From NCBI GenBank assembly GCA_015039315.1, contig WIDE01000064.1, positions 1 to 17,809 on the forward strand: a stretch of 17,809 nt of DNA. Reading direction: 5' to 3'. This DNA is from Clavulina sp. PMI_390 (lineage: Eukaryota > Basidiomycota > Agaricomycetes > Cantharellales > Hydnaceae). The notes under the pieces are model-generated. The model searched no databases. It worked only from the letters and a program-made list of their open reading frames with translations, and was not told the origin of the DNA. Position numbers and translations under genes: made by a program. Positions 9,288 to 17,734 of the stretch are shown one piece after another. Numbering within the stretch: position 1 is the first letter of the stretch; each line of letters starts with the position of its first letter.

Positions 9288-10988
9288 TCAAAAATCGTTC
9301 GATGCACCCTAGTAATTAAGTCGGCAACAGTCAGATAATGGTTCGGATCGAGTCGCTAGGAACTACATGATCTGATGTCACCAACTCACAAAAAGGGTTA
9401 CATTCATTGGAGGAGAGAGTTTTGGCATCTGATCTAGGAGCTGACGCACAACTCTAGCGTCATAAGGCTCTCCGCTCACTACAAAACTTTCCAGCAAAGG
9501 TATACGTGTGCGAGTCAAAGCCAGGCTTTGCGGAAACCCGGTACGCGTGACAAACTGGGGAAAGAATCTTTTCCCAACATCAATCTCAAGCAATTTCAGG
9601 TTTGGAGGGAGGAGATCGTCGATGGGGTTGCGGGTCATTGTAGTAGTGAAACTATGCTCCGGTAGGGGAATGTACCGTCTGTCTCCATCATAGTACTCGT
9701 CCCTATGATTATGGAAACTCCCTTCTTCAGGGTTGATGGAGAGCAGGACAGGTAGAGGAAGACGAAGAATCTCCAGGGCAGTCATTTCAGACAGCGAGCC
9801 GATACACGGATCATCTGCCTCCCAGAATCGATCAGATCCTTCGATCGTAATATGCAGTTCTCTGAGGCAAGAGGCTTGGCTTATCAGGTAGAAGAGGGGG
9901 AGCGCAGAACGGTTCGGAGCCAAAGGCGTATTCAGAAAGCTCGTATTCGAACCTTTGAAGACGGATAGGGAGTGTCAGGAGTGTGGGCAAGACTTCGCAC
10001 CCGGGTGCAGAACTCCAAAAGCGGAGAGATGTGACTGGGCTGGACTTAACTGTGATGGCGTACCCGGTTGATGTCTCTAAGAAAGTCGTAGGGGTAGGAG
10101 CTAGCGCACCACTTGGTGGAGATGTTTGAGTGCTGCGTGGAGGAGATCCTCCTAGTAGCACTCGGGAAGGACCCCCGTAAAACTTACATACCGTGATCGA
10201 TTGGAGGGATGGTAGAGTTAGAAATGGAATGAGATCCTCAGTATCAGCCCCTCCCTAGGAATAAATGTGAGAATGGAGTAGTATAAGCGATCGATAGGAC
10301 TAACATCTTCGCCGCGGATATCTCGAACAAAAATTGACAGATCGACGATTGACTGCAGGGAAACCGGAATACCACCGAAGACGCCAAAGCAAGAGTACGC
10401 GACTAAGTCAAGGTCCCCTCCCTCAATATAAAGCGACTGAAGTTTGGGAAGTAGATGTAAGAGTGTGATGAAAATCCCGTCCTGTCGCCCATGCAGCACA
10501 AGACCGCTGCTCAAGCCCATTTCTTGAAGGGCATCAAGGATGAGCGTCAGGTCAGGGAGGTCAACTTCGTACTCAAGACAGGTATGATCAAGATCATCCA
10601 AATCCACTGATTGATTCCAAAGGTCTAATGCAGCCGTGAAGTCGTGGAAGCCACATCCCAGGGACGGCACGGACAACCGCCGAACATGCCTCCCAAAATC
10701 CGGGTTCACTACTAGTGCGCGGGTGAACTGATGGATTCTTGGGGACAAATGAATGGTTCTCCTATAATCAAGAAAGTAGTCTTGGAGATAGACGTTACGA
10801 TAGAGGAGAGGTGTCACGATTGAGTAAAATTGATGCGAGACATAAGTGCAGCTCAGAAGATCTTGTTGGGCAGATATGTTTGGAGCTGTGAACTCCAGAC
10901 GCGACCCTCTGGGGATGTTTTGGTCGACGGATAGATCCCGTAGTACTTGGGTGGCAAGTTCAGCAGGTAAGTCAGCCCACTTCCCCAT
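9288..10988 (-). pseudogene. F-box protein copy C, broken by a 5-nt deletion
   Basis: Start ATG 10988 (MGKWADLPAELATQ). Exon 1 10988-10305 (228 codons), intron 10255-10304 (50 nt, GTTAGT...CCTAG), exon 2 10254-9390, intron 9309-9389 (81 nt, GTGAGT...TACTAG), exon 3 9308-9288 (GASNDF, TGA). The N-terminal F-box block, GLSSGLVLHGRQDGIFITLL and the exon 2 motifs are well preserved. Exon 2 is 865 nt (3n+1). Against copies B (FLPGLMS) and D (LLGGLAS) the sequence goes from LLP directly to LIS with five bases missing at about 9885-9888, after which the second half continues in another frame to NPIDDLLPP and TLF. Without correction translation ends within about 20 codons, giving a protein of roughly 360 residues that keeps the F-box. 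It may therefore be a pseudogene or a truncated adaptor. Five missing bases are harder to explain as a base-calling error than a homopolymer slip. Confidence 0.75.
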
Positions 10989-11019
10989 GTTGAGTGTTAG
11001 GCGCTGAGTGAGCATGTGG

Positions 11020-11027
11020 TTCCCACG
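11020..11027 (-). promoter_or_regulatory. CSL-type element upstream of copy C
   Basis: The minus strand reads CGTGGGAA, 32 nt upstream of the ATG of copy C, in the context GCGATCGTGGGAAC. Confidence 0.45.
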
Positions 11028-11214
11028 ATCGCCCTTTATGGACGGGCTTTGCAGTCCCTTGACATTTTTTTACAATACGGTCGCTCGCATGCCCATATAT
11101 CTAGCATCATCCTTGCACCTTTTATCCTCCAGGCTGTTCACTTGCCCTTGCAATGGCAGCTTTTGTAACATTTTTGACATATGATAGTGTCGTACTATTT
11201 GGGAGAGAAGAGCA

Positions 11215-12919
11215 TCAAGCCTCATTGGAAATGTCCTAAAGCATAACATTGACAACGACCGTAAGAGCTTCAGGGTTTAGTCTTATGAGAGTATACTATC
11301 ATCACTTACAAAGAGGGTAAACTTCATTGCAGGATAGAGTTTTGGCGTCCGACCCAGGATATGGCGCACAGCTCTGGAATTGTAGGGGTCCCCGATGATG
11401 TCTACATTCATCAGGGAAGGAATGATCTTGCGAGTGGTGGCCAGGCTCTGCGGGATCCCGGTGCGCATGATGAACCTGGTAAAAGAGCATGTCAAGATAT
11501 CAAGCTCCAGAGAGACCAGGTTCGGAGGGAGGAGATCGTCGATAGGATTCCGAGGTGTTATCCTCGCTGCATCATTGAGCAAATGATTCCATGCGTTGGC
11601 GTCGTAAAGGTTCTCGTCATTTCCATCTGGGAGAGTGTCGTCCTCAAAGGCCTGAGCGCCAACAAGGAGAACAGGCAATGGAACCCGAAGGGTCTCGAGG
11701 GCAACCATTCCAGAAAGTGAGCCAATGAATGGCTCGTCGTCGTCCCAGAACCAGTCAGTGGTTTGAGCTGTGATATGAAGCTCCCTCAACGAAGAGGCTT
11801 GGCTGGCTAAACCTCCAAGAAGACGAGAGGCAACGAAGGGCCTATCATCAAAAGGTTGTTCGGCAACCTCATATCCAAACCTCTCTAGACGCGAGGGGAG
11901 TTTTAGGACTTGGGGCAGAACTTCGCACCAATGCGCCGAACTCCTAAAGTGGAGCTCGGTTATCGAGCTACACTTGGCCGAGAGGGCGTACACAGAGGGT
12001 GTTTCCGTAATAAGGGAGGTGGGAACTTCATCAGGCGAAGGGATGAAGGGAGCAACAGGTGAAGGGGTGCCGAGTTGGAGTCGTGGGGTGTCTCTCCCCC
12101 AGAAATTGTATGCGGTGATGGTTCGCAGGGATGGCAGAGCCATGAATGGGACAAGCTCTTCAGTCCCGAGAGTTATCTGGAACATGCTGTGGGAAGGGGG
12201 TCTCGTGAGAAGTATGAGGGACTAACCTCATTGTATTCGTCATGTTTTACCAGGACCTCGAGCTCAACAATTGACTGGAGAGCAATAGGGATACCTCTCT
12301 CGACCGCGCTAAAGCAGGAGTACGCAATAAAAGCAAGGGGTGCGCCCGACTTGACGCATAGCGACTCCAAGTTGGGAAGCAGGTGTAAAAGGACGATGAA
12401 GATGCCGTCTGCCCCCCCATGGAACAATAGTCCGTTGTTCAGGCCCAGATCTTGCATGGCAGCGAGGATGGTGGACAAATCATGGCGCGCAACGTATTCA
12501 GTGGAGATACTCTGTATAACCTCTTCGTCACTGAAACTTTTGTTCCAAGACTCAAAAATCATGGTGTAATCGGTGCACACACAGCCAAGAGATGTAGCGG
12601 ACAATCGACGAACATACTTTCCCAAGTGTGGGTTCAGAATGATCGCACAAGCGAATCGATGAAGCGTTGGGGAAGATGTCATTACTCCTGGTACTTCCCG
12701 AAGCGGAGCGGCCTGAAGGTGAACATCGCGATAGAGGAATGGAGTAACGATTGCACGAAACTGATGTGAGACATAGGTGCAGGTTAGAAGCTCTCGTTGG
12801 AGGGATGGGTTCGGAAGAGGGTGTGAACCAGCAGATTCCTCTGGGAGCTTTTGACTCGGGACAAGGTTTTGCAGGACCTGGATCGCCAGCTCGGAGGGCA
12901 AGTCAGCCCAAACCCCCAT
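11215..12919 (-). CDS. F-box protein copy D, intact (526 aa)
   Basis: First copy of the array by transcription order and a probable SCF adaptor. Start ATG 12919 (MGVWADLPSELAIQ) is aligned with the other copies; fifty upstream codons in frame lack similarity and are left out. Exon 1 12919-12227 (231 codons), intron 12177-12226 (50 nt, GTTAGT...TTCCAG; a nearer AG at 12187-12188 would break the frame), exon 2 12176-11310 (289 codons), intron 11236-11309 (74 nt, GTAAGT...CTTTAG), exon 3 11235-11215 (DISNEA, TGA). F-box-like residues about 4-75 include CTYVSHQF and FLYRDVHL; the family core reads GLNNGLLFHGGADGIFIVLL. Exon 2 has leucine-rich segments, an acidic variable linker and NPIDDLLPPNL, ending at KFTLF before the last intron. 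If that intron is retained, seven or eight other residues and a stop follow. About 226 bp lie between its stop and the start of copy C. Confidence 0.85.
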
Positions 12920-13958
12920 GGAGACGATGATGTCAAGTTTCCCACGGTCACGACGAACCAATGAGAGCGCCGAATGAATTATAGCTACATCGGCAGTAAC
13001 TTTGGCGCTCATGCAGACACTTGACTCAAGGATGTACCCTGAAAAATCATCTTTTGGAGAGTCATGCATCTCGACTTTGCAGACGAATCAATATAGCGCG
13101 TTCTCTAATATCATGATCCCGTAAATTGGGGCCGCACAAAATGCTCAACTTCTATCCTTCAAGGGACGCGCTCTACAACCAACTAGGGGTCGGTATTAGT
13201 CTCCTAACGAATCTATAGGCCCGACCTTGATGCCGTTGTATAGGGTTGATGACTCCGTCATGTCGGGCTAGGGACTCAACAAATGGGCATCCTCCTAGCC
13301 GCTCGTCAAAACGAGTATCACTCTGTTTCACCAGTGAATCCTATGGCCCTGCAACATCGACCGAGCTATAGCTCTTCATGTTGTGGTACCCCTAAATTCT
13401 GTCACCATCGACTTACGACCCAGCCAGCGCGTGCTCTAGTTCAACAACACAGGGATTCGAGCAGGAATATTCGTTCTGGATGGTGTGGCAGCGGCGGAGC
13501 TCCATTCTTGGTGTTTATTAGGATATATCGAGGGAGTTGATGATGAAGAGAAGGTAGATGGACGTCATGATAGGTCGTGAAGTGGAATCGTGGTCGGAGA
13601 ACCGAACCCCTGGCGTATTCTCAGTTCCTTACAATAGGTCGATCATAAAGCACTGCGGCGATAGCGTGATGATAGTGCCCAGAGGGTCTGGTTTCGATCT
13701 TCCCGAGGATATAATGCGCGACAGGATCCTGCACGTGGAGGTCATGGTTGCAGAAATGCTATATAGATAGGGAGGATGAAAAATGTGGTATAAGCTGTCT
13801 CTTGCATGGACTTGGGTGATGAAACGCGCAGCGTCAATGGACGACAGGGATCAGTAAGAGAACGACCCATTCAAAAAGGGTTTTTGGAAGCTAGAATGGG
13901 ATGGTATTAGGTTAAATGTACAAGGTGCGATTTAGGGTTTACTGAGCGAGTGCGGATG
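12920..13958. other. Intergenic region between the two F-box clusters
   Basis: The first bases belong to the upstream region of copy D, with a CSL-type element and a CCAAT box in reverse (CATTGGTTC on the minus strand, near 12960). Beyond that no frame is supported: the small plus-strand open frames at 13283-13540 and 13558-13770 have no domain, no splice partners and no paralogue in the window. The 3' end of pseudogene F closes the region at 13959. Confidence 0.5.
12939..12946 (-). promoter_or_regulatory. CSL-type element upstream of copy D
   Basis: The minus strand reads CGTGGGAA, 20 nt upstream of the ATG of copy D, followed by ACTTGAC, a stretch partly shared with copy B. Confidence 0.45.
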
Positions 13959-15128
13959 TCATCCCCAACGATTGAGCGAGACCTTCACTCGGAGATTGGG
14001 CACGAAAGTCATTGCACGAGACATGCGCTCTGTCAATGGTGTAGGGAGATTCAGTAACTCTAAATGGGGATGTTCCTCTACAAAGCGAGCAATATTTTCG
14101 CTGTCGGCCCGAGCGGTCTCAATACATCCTTGCAGTATCAGAGTCCGGAGCATCGGGAATCGATGGGGTCGGAAAGAGGATGTCGGAGAAAGTCAATCGA
14201 GGCTACCGCTCTTTCAAAGTAGCTAATTTGGAGTCGATCAAGCTGGGGGCGTCAAGGAAGGATACAATAGAGAGGGGACAAACACCGTGAAGGGTGACGT
14301 CTCGAAGTGATGGCATGGGAGACAGGGAAGAAGGATCAGGCTCAATAGCATCAGGCTCCACCTCCTGCAAGAAGAGATATTCCAGGTGGGGGCAGTTTCT
14401 GAGTATTTTTATAACCGACCTATACTTGAAGTAGCCTTGGAGGTTGAGTCGAGTCAATGAGAGGACCATGCCTGATTTCAGCTCTAGTGCAGAACAAGGG
14501 ACATAATTGAAGAAGATGGAAGCTGTTAGCTGAAGTAGCTGGACAGCAAAGGTAAAGTCAAAGACATGGAGATATGTGAATGCCGATTGGTGCACACCTG
14601 CGACGAGCGATCGCTGGTTGGGAAGTTGAAGTGGATGGCTGAACGATTTTTGGACACAAATCGCATCGCTCTCGAATTGGATATGTCTACATCGAGGAAG
14701 GAGGGGCTCTATGATAGCTGAGACCTCTTCAACTATTGTCGTTGAAGGCTCTCCCTTGACAGGGGCGTCATAAAGATACATGAAAGAGGTGTCTGGTCAC
14801 ATCTTTGGAGATATTCTTGGAGGAGGCTAACAGATTCAACATACTTCCTTCCAAAGGACGTCCGGAGGCTGTGAGGAAAGTCAATGAAGGTCCAGATCTG
14901 TTTCGTGGATATGGCTGTCTCTCGCCAGGTGTGACACACGCGACAAAGTGTAGAACGCACTCTACGGGCCGACAGGAGGATGTCACGACTCATTTTGACC
15001 GATGTACTGGGAATCTCTTGTGCCACCAATCTTATGAAAATATCACCAAGCAGTTCTGGAGGGAGGGAAACGGCGAGGTTATCCATATTGGCCATTCGCC
15101 TCTTCTTCACTTTCGCGAAGATTTTCAT
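13959..15128 (-). pseudogene. F-box protein copy F, second family, multiply frameshifted
   Basis: A decayed tandem duplicate of gene G. It starts at ATG 15128 (MKIFAKVKKRRMANMDNLAV), matching MNVSTKVKERRKANLGNLAV of G, and keeps the F-box block LPPELLGDIF ... VCHTWRETAISTKQIW. Comparison with G shows a lost base at about 14781 (after TPLS, where G has SLYLF), a second lost base near the C run at about 14244-14249 (after LDAP), and a third frame change at about 14160, before RFPMLRTL. The reading without correction stops at 14733 after about 131 codons and retains only the F-box. The end is also shorter: a proline-rich segment present in G before the final RWG is missing, and the TGA is at 13959-13961. 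A truncated F-box-only product cannot be excluded. Confidence 0.85.
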
Positions 15129-15712
15129 CTTTAATAACTCTAGTTATTTAAGAAATCAGCTGAATTTTCTAACATTCTTTGCGCGATGGAGATGTCTACC
15201 TCGGGGGTGTGAGGCAACGAAGTCTGATCACGTGTTTTTGTTGACGCCGAGGTTGCAAATGGGCGGCCACTTGCTCTGGCAAAGCGCGACCCGGAGTCCG
15301 CGGAAAGTCAAGTGCTGCGAGGACCGACGCATCAATTCCACCTTTCGATGCGGAATGTTATAAATCAGACGATCACTTATGAAATAACTCTTAGTTTGCG
15401 GGTGTGGTCTCTAACGAAGCCTTGCGATGTGCGGATAGGCGCTATATCTGTTGTGATATACCAACAACGATGATCTCGATGCAGCGTATCGTAAACGATA
15501 CAAAAATGATTTCTATACGATTGAAAACCAAAACGAAGTATAATTCACGCTCATCAATCACAATACACTCCCAGGATGATAAGCCCTCTTGTAGCCAGCT
15601 ACTAGTGGCTTTGCTAGTCCTGAGAGCACATGGTTTGAGAAGTGGGAAGAAAGTCCGGAGACGACGAGCGGCTTGTGGTCTCAAGCGAAGAGCCTCGCTT
15701 AAAGTCTGGACG
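15129..15712. other. Intergenic region: 3' flank of G and promoter of copy F
   Basis: The stretch holds the upstream region of pseudogene F, with recognisable blocks shared with the upstream region of G at 15229-15304. The remainder toward 15712 is the 3' flank of G, where I see no gene; small open frames overlap the G terminus and have no similarity to anything else in the window. Confidence 0.5.
15229..15304 (-). promoter_or_regulatory. Duplicated promoter block upstream of copy F
   Basis: Three parts are shared with the upstream region of G: the palindrome CACGTG (15229-15234, 101 bp from the ATG), a 20-bp identity AATGGGCGGCCACTTGCTCT (15258-15277) and the palindrome TCCGCGGA (15297-15304). 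CACGTG is the classical bHLH E-box; CCG/CGG palindromes are typical of Zn2Cys6 factors. Retention of these in a pseudogene shows the duplication included the promoter. Confidence 0.5.
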
Positions 15713-16930
15713 CTAGTGTTCTCCCCGACCCCACCGAGTGATGTAATCATCGAATTCGGGAACAGGGGGTGGCCGTGGAGGTATTGCTTTCACATTTCGG
15801 AGGGCGGGAATCGAAGCAATCGCCTGAGACATGCGCTCTGTGAGCTGTGTATGGAGACACAAAGTCTCCAAATGGGGATGTGCCTCCACAAAGCGAGCAA
15901 TAATCTCGTCATCAACGTGAACTACCTCGGTGCGTCCCAAAAGCAAGAGAGTCTGTAGCATGGGGAACCGCGAGGTATTGGACAAAGGGTATGTGCCTAA
16001 GTTATGCATAGCGATAGTGCTAGTGGGGTGAACAAATTGTAGTCGAGCAAGTTGAGGGGCATCAAGATGACCCAAGACAGAGAGTGGACTGGAGCCACTA
16101 ACGGTGATGTCGTGGAGTGATGCCATATATACCGTAGGAGGAAGATTGGAGATGGGCAAATCAGCTTGCAGCTGCTGCCATAAGAGGTATTCTAAGCGAG
16201 GGCAGTTTTGGAGCACTGTAACGATTGAGCTAGAGTAGAAGGTGCCTTGTAACGTGAGGCGGGTTAACAATAGGTCTACACCAAGCTTCAACTTTAGGAA
16301 AGTGGGGGAGGGAGAGTTAAAAACAGCGAGATGGCGTAGTTGGGATGCAAAAGTCAAATCAAGGGTATGTAGATGAGTGACTGGTGACTGTTTTACAGTT
16401 GCGACAAGCGAGCGCAAGTTGGGGAGCTGAAGGGGATGCCGGAATAGTTTTTGGACTTGGATTGCATCTATGTCAAGCTGGATATGTCCACACAGGGAAA
16501 TGAGAGGCTCCACAATATTCGAGACCGCTTCGATCATGGACTGCGAAAACTTCCCCTTGGCAGCTGCCCCGAAAAGATACAGCGAAAGAGGCATCTGATC
16601 AGATCTCTGGAGACAGTCCTGAAGAAGGCTGACAGATTCGATACGCTTCCTCCCAAAAGATGTCCGGACACCATGGGGAAAGTCAATGATAGTCCAGATC
16701 TGTTTGGTGGATATGGCTGTCTCTCGCCAGATGTGACACACACCACAAAGTGTGAAACGCGCTCTACGCGCCGATATTAGGGCGTCATGGTTCGTTTTGA
16801 TTGACGTGCTCGGGATCTCTCCTTCCACAAGTCGTATGAAGACATCGCTGAGCAGTTCTGTAGGGAGGGAAACGGCGAGGTTGCCCAGATTGGCTTTGCG
16901 CCTCTCTTTTACTTTAGTAGAAACGTTCAT
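15713..16930 (-). CDS. F-box protein copy G, second family, intact (405 aa)
   Basis: Single-exon gene, 405 codons plus stop. The ATG at 16930 (MNVSTKVKERRKANLGNLAV) is chosen because copy F starts at the equivalent ATG; the few codons before it in frame lack an ATG. Residues about 18-85 form an F-box-like domain with the basidiomycete pattern LPTELLSDVF ... VCHIWRETAISTKQIWTII. The remainder is leucine-rich with repeats such as LQNCPRLEYLLW and VEAHPHLETLCL, and ends with a proline-rich stretch (PPRPPPVPEF) and RWGRGEH. By family knowledge it would bind Skp1 through the F-box and present a substrate through the C-terminal part to an SCF ligase; the substrate is unknown. It differs from the A-D family in length, lack of introns and core motifs. 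Its upstream region carries CACGTG, a 20-bp block and TCCGCGGA shared with copy F. Confidence 0.88.
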   Translation of the reverse strand: MNVSTKVKERRKANLGNLAVSLPTELLSDVFIRLVEGEIPSTSIKTNHDALISARRARFTLCGVCHIWRETAISTKQIWTIIDFPHGVRTSFGRKRIESVSLLQDCLQRSDQMPLSLYLFGAAAKGKFSQSMIEAVSNIVEPLISLCGHIQLDIDAIQVQKLFRHPLQLPNLRSLVATVKQSPVTHLHTLDLTFASQLRHLAVFNSPSPTFLKLKLGVDLLLTRLTLQGTFYSSSIVTVLQNCPRLEYLLWQQLQADLPISNLPPTVYMASLHDITVSGSSPLSVLGHLDAPQLARLQFVHPTSTIAMHNLGTYPLSNTSRFPMLQTLLLLGRTEVVHVDDEIIARFVEAHPHLETLCLHTQLTERMSQAIASIPALRNVKAIPPRPPPVPEFDDYITRWGRGEH

Positions 16931-17033
16931 ATGTCGACACTCCAATCCTGCAGGAGAATTATCAAATTTCCTGGATATGTTTCAGCAACGTTGACGATCT
17001 ACCTCGGAGAAATGGCGAGCGAGACGGCCTGGT

Positions 17034-17113
17034 CACGTGCGCTTGTTGACATCGAAGTCGCTAATGGGCGGCCACTTGCTCTCATACACTGCACTCGAAT
17101 CGGAATCCGCGGA
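17034..17113 (-). promoter_or_regulatory. Duplicated promoter block upstream of copy G
   Basis: It holds CACGTG (17034-17039, 104 bp from the ATG of G), the 20-bp identity shared with copy F (17063-17082) and TCCGCGGA (17106-17113). The spacing from CACGTG to the 20-bp block is 29 bp in both copies. Factor assignments are inference from consensus sequences. Confidence 0.5.
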
Positions 17114-17213
17114 ATGACGTGTAATGTGAGAACTAATGCATCAGTTTTACTTTCCTATGCGAAACATGATGGTGTACTCAATATGAGAATGAGCGACAGG
17201 CAAGTTTGATCAG

Positions 17214-17221
17214 TCCGCGGA
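17214..17221. promoter_or_regulatory. Further TCCGCGGA palindrome in the divergent region
   Basis: A third copy of the same 8-bp palindrome found upstream of F and G, about 284 bp from the ATG of G and 514 bp from the ATG at 17735. A Zn2Cys6-type site is possible; chance is not excluded. Confidence 0.3.
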
Positions 17222-17734
17222 CGATCACACACAACCTCAACGACGCTTGCTGCATCTCGCCAAACTTCAGGTGTTCTCCAGAGTCTTGAGTCCCTAATTC
17301 CAAGATAACCAAATTGCGCTCTATCCTCATGCTTTTGATTTGCCAAACGGATGGGTTTTCATTTTCTCGTCGGCGGCCTAGTTTGTTACCCTAGTGGTCC
17401 AACTTCTGTCCGATCACGAACGGACGAGACAATAAACCCTGCTTTGATATCCGCCTCCGATCTCAACGTTCCTGATCAGGCGGCTTATGCCCCTCTCCAT
17501 GGAGCGAATGTGTCTCTATCTCGTTCATTTCTGGCTGCATCAGCCATGAGTCCAAAACGTTGACGGTGACTCCGAGGCCACAGGATGCCTGAAGACGTTA
17601 AAAACAGCTCTTTTTCGCTTCTACCATCCCATCACTCACCTTCACCTCCTCTTCTCCTCTCCCTCACACTCATCGCCTATCTCCGTAACTTGGCCACCAA
17701 TCCCACCACCACCACATTACATTCATCAATCACC

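Larger units (their letters stand above)
16931..17734. other. Divergent intergenic region between G and the plus-strand gene at 17735
   Basis: The left part is the promoter of G; the right part, from about 17600, is a strongly pyrimidine-rich leader (CTCCTCTTCTCC, CTCTCCCTCACAC) ahead of the ATG at 17735. An open frame at 17351-17563 starts with ATG but has no recognisable domain, so it is not called. Both flanking genes are transcribed away from this region, so elements between could serve both. Confidence 0.6.

Noticed and set aside
9893..9903. G5 homopolymer as the cause of the copy C frameshift
   Set aside because: Alignment to copies B and D keeps the frame through this run; the break fits better to five missing bases slightly further on at about 9885-9888.
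12075..12769. Long plus-strand open frames across copy D (also similar ones across A-C)
   Set aside because: They are antisense shadows of conserved minus-strand exons; the minus-strand reading is the one conserved between paralogues.
12920..13069. N-terminal extension of copy D (50 codons) and shorter ones of A-C
   Set aside because: These parts do not align between copies, while all four align from M-x-x-W-x-DLP, and the CSL-type element falls inside them.
13219..13268. Inverted repeat GCCCGAC / GTCGGGC
   Set aside because: Arms of only 7 bp separated by more than 30 bp; not beyond chance in this length of sequence.
13558..13770. Plus-strand open frame of 70 codons between the clusters
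   Set aside because: No domain, no neighbours supporting it, and its length is expected by chance.
13867..13903. Inverted repeat CCCATTC / GAATGGG
   Set aside because: Short arms and no associated feature.
17351..17563. Plus-strand ATG-initiated frame of 70 codons
   Set aside because: No recognisable domain and it lies in the promoter region of the gene at 17735; could be chance.
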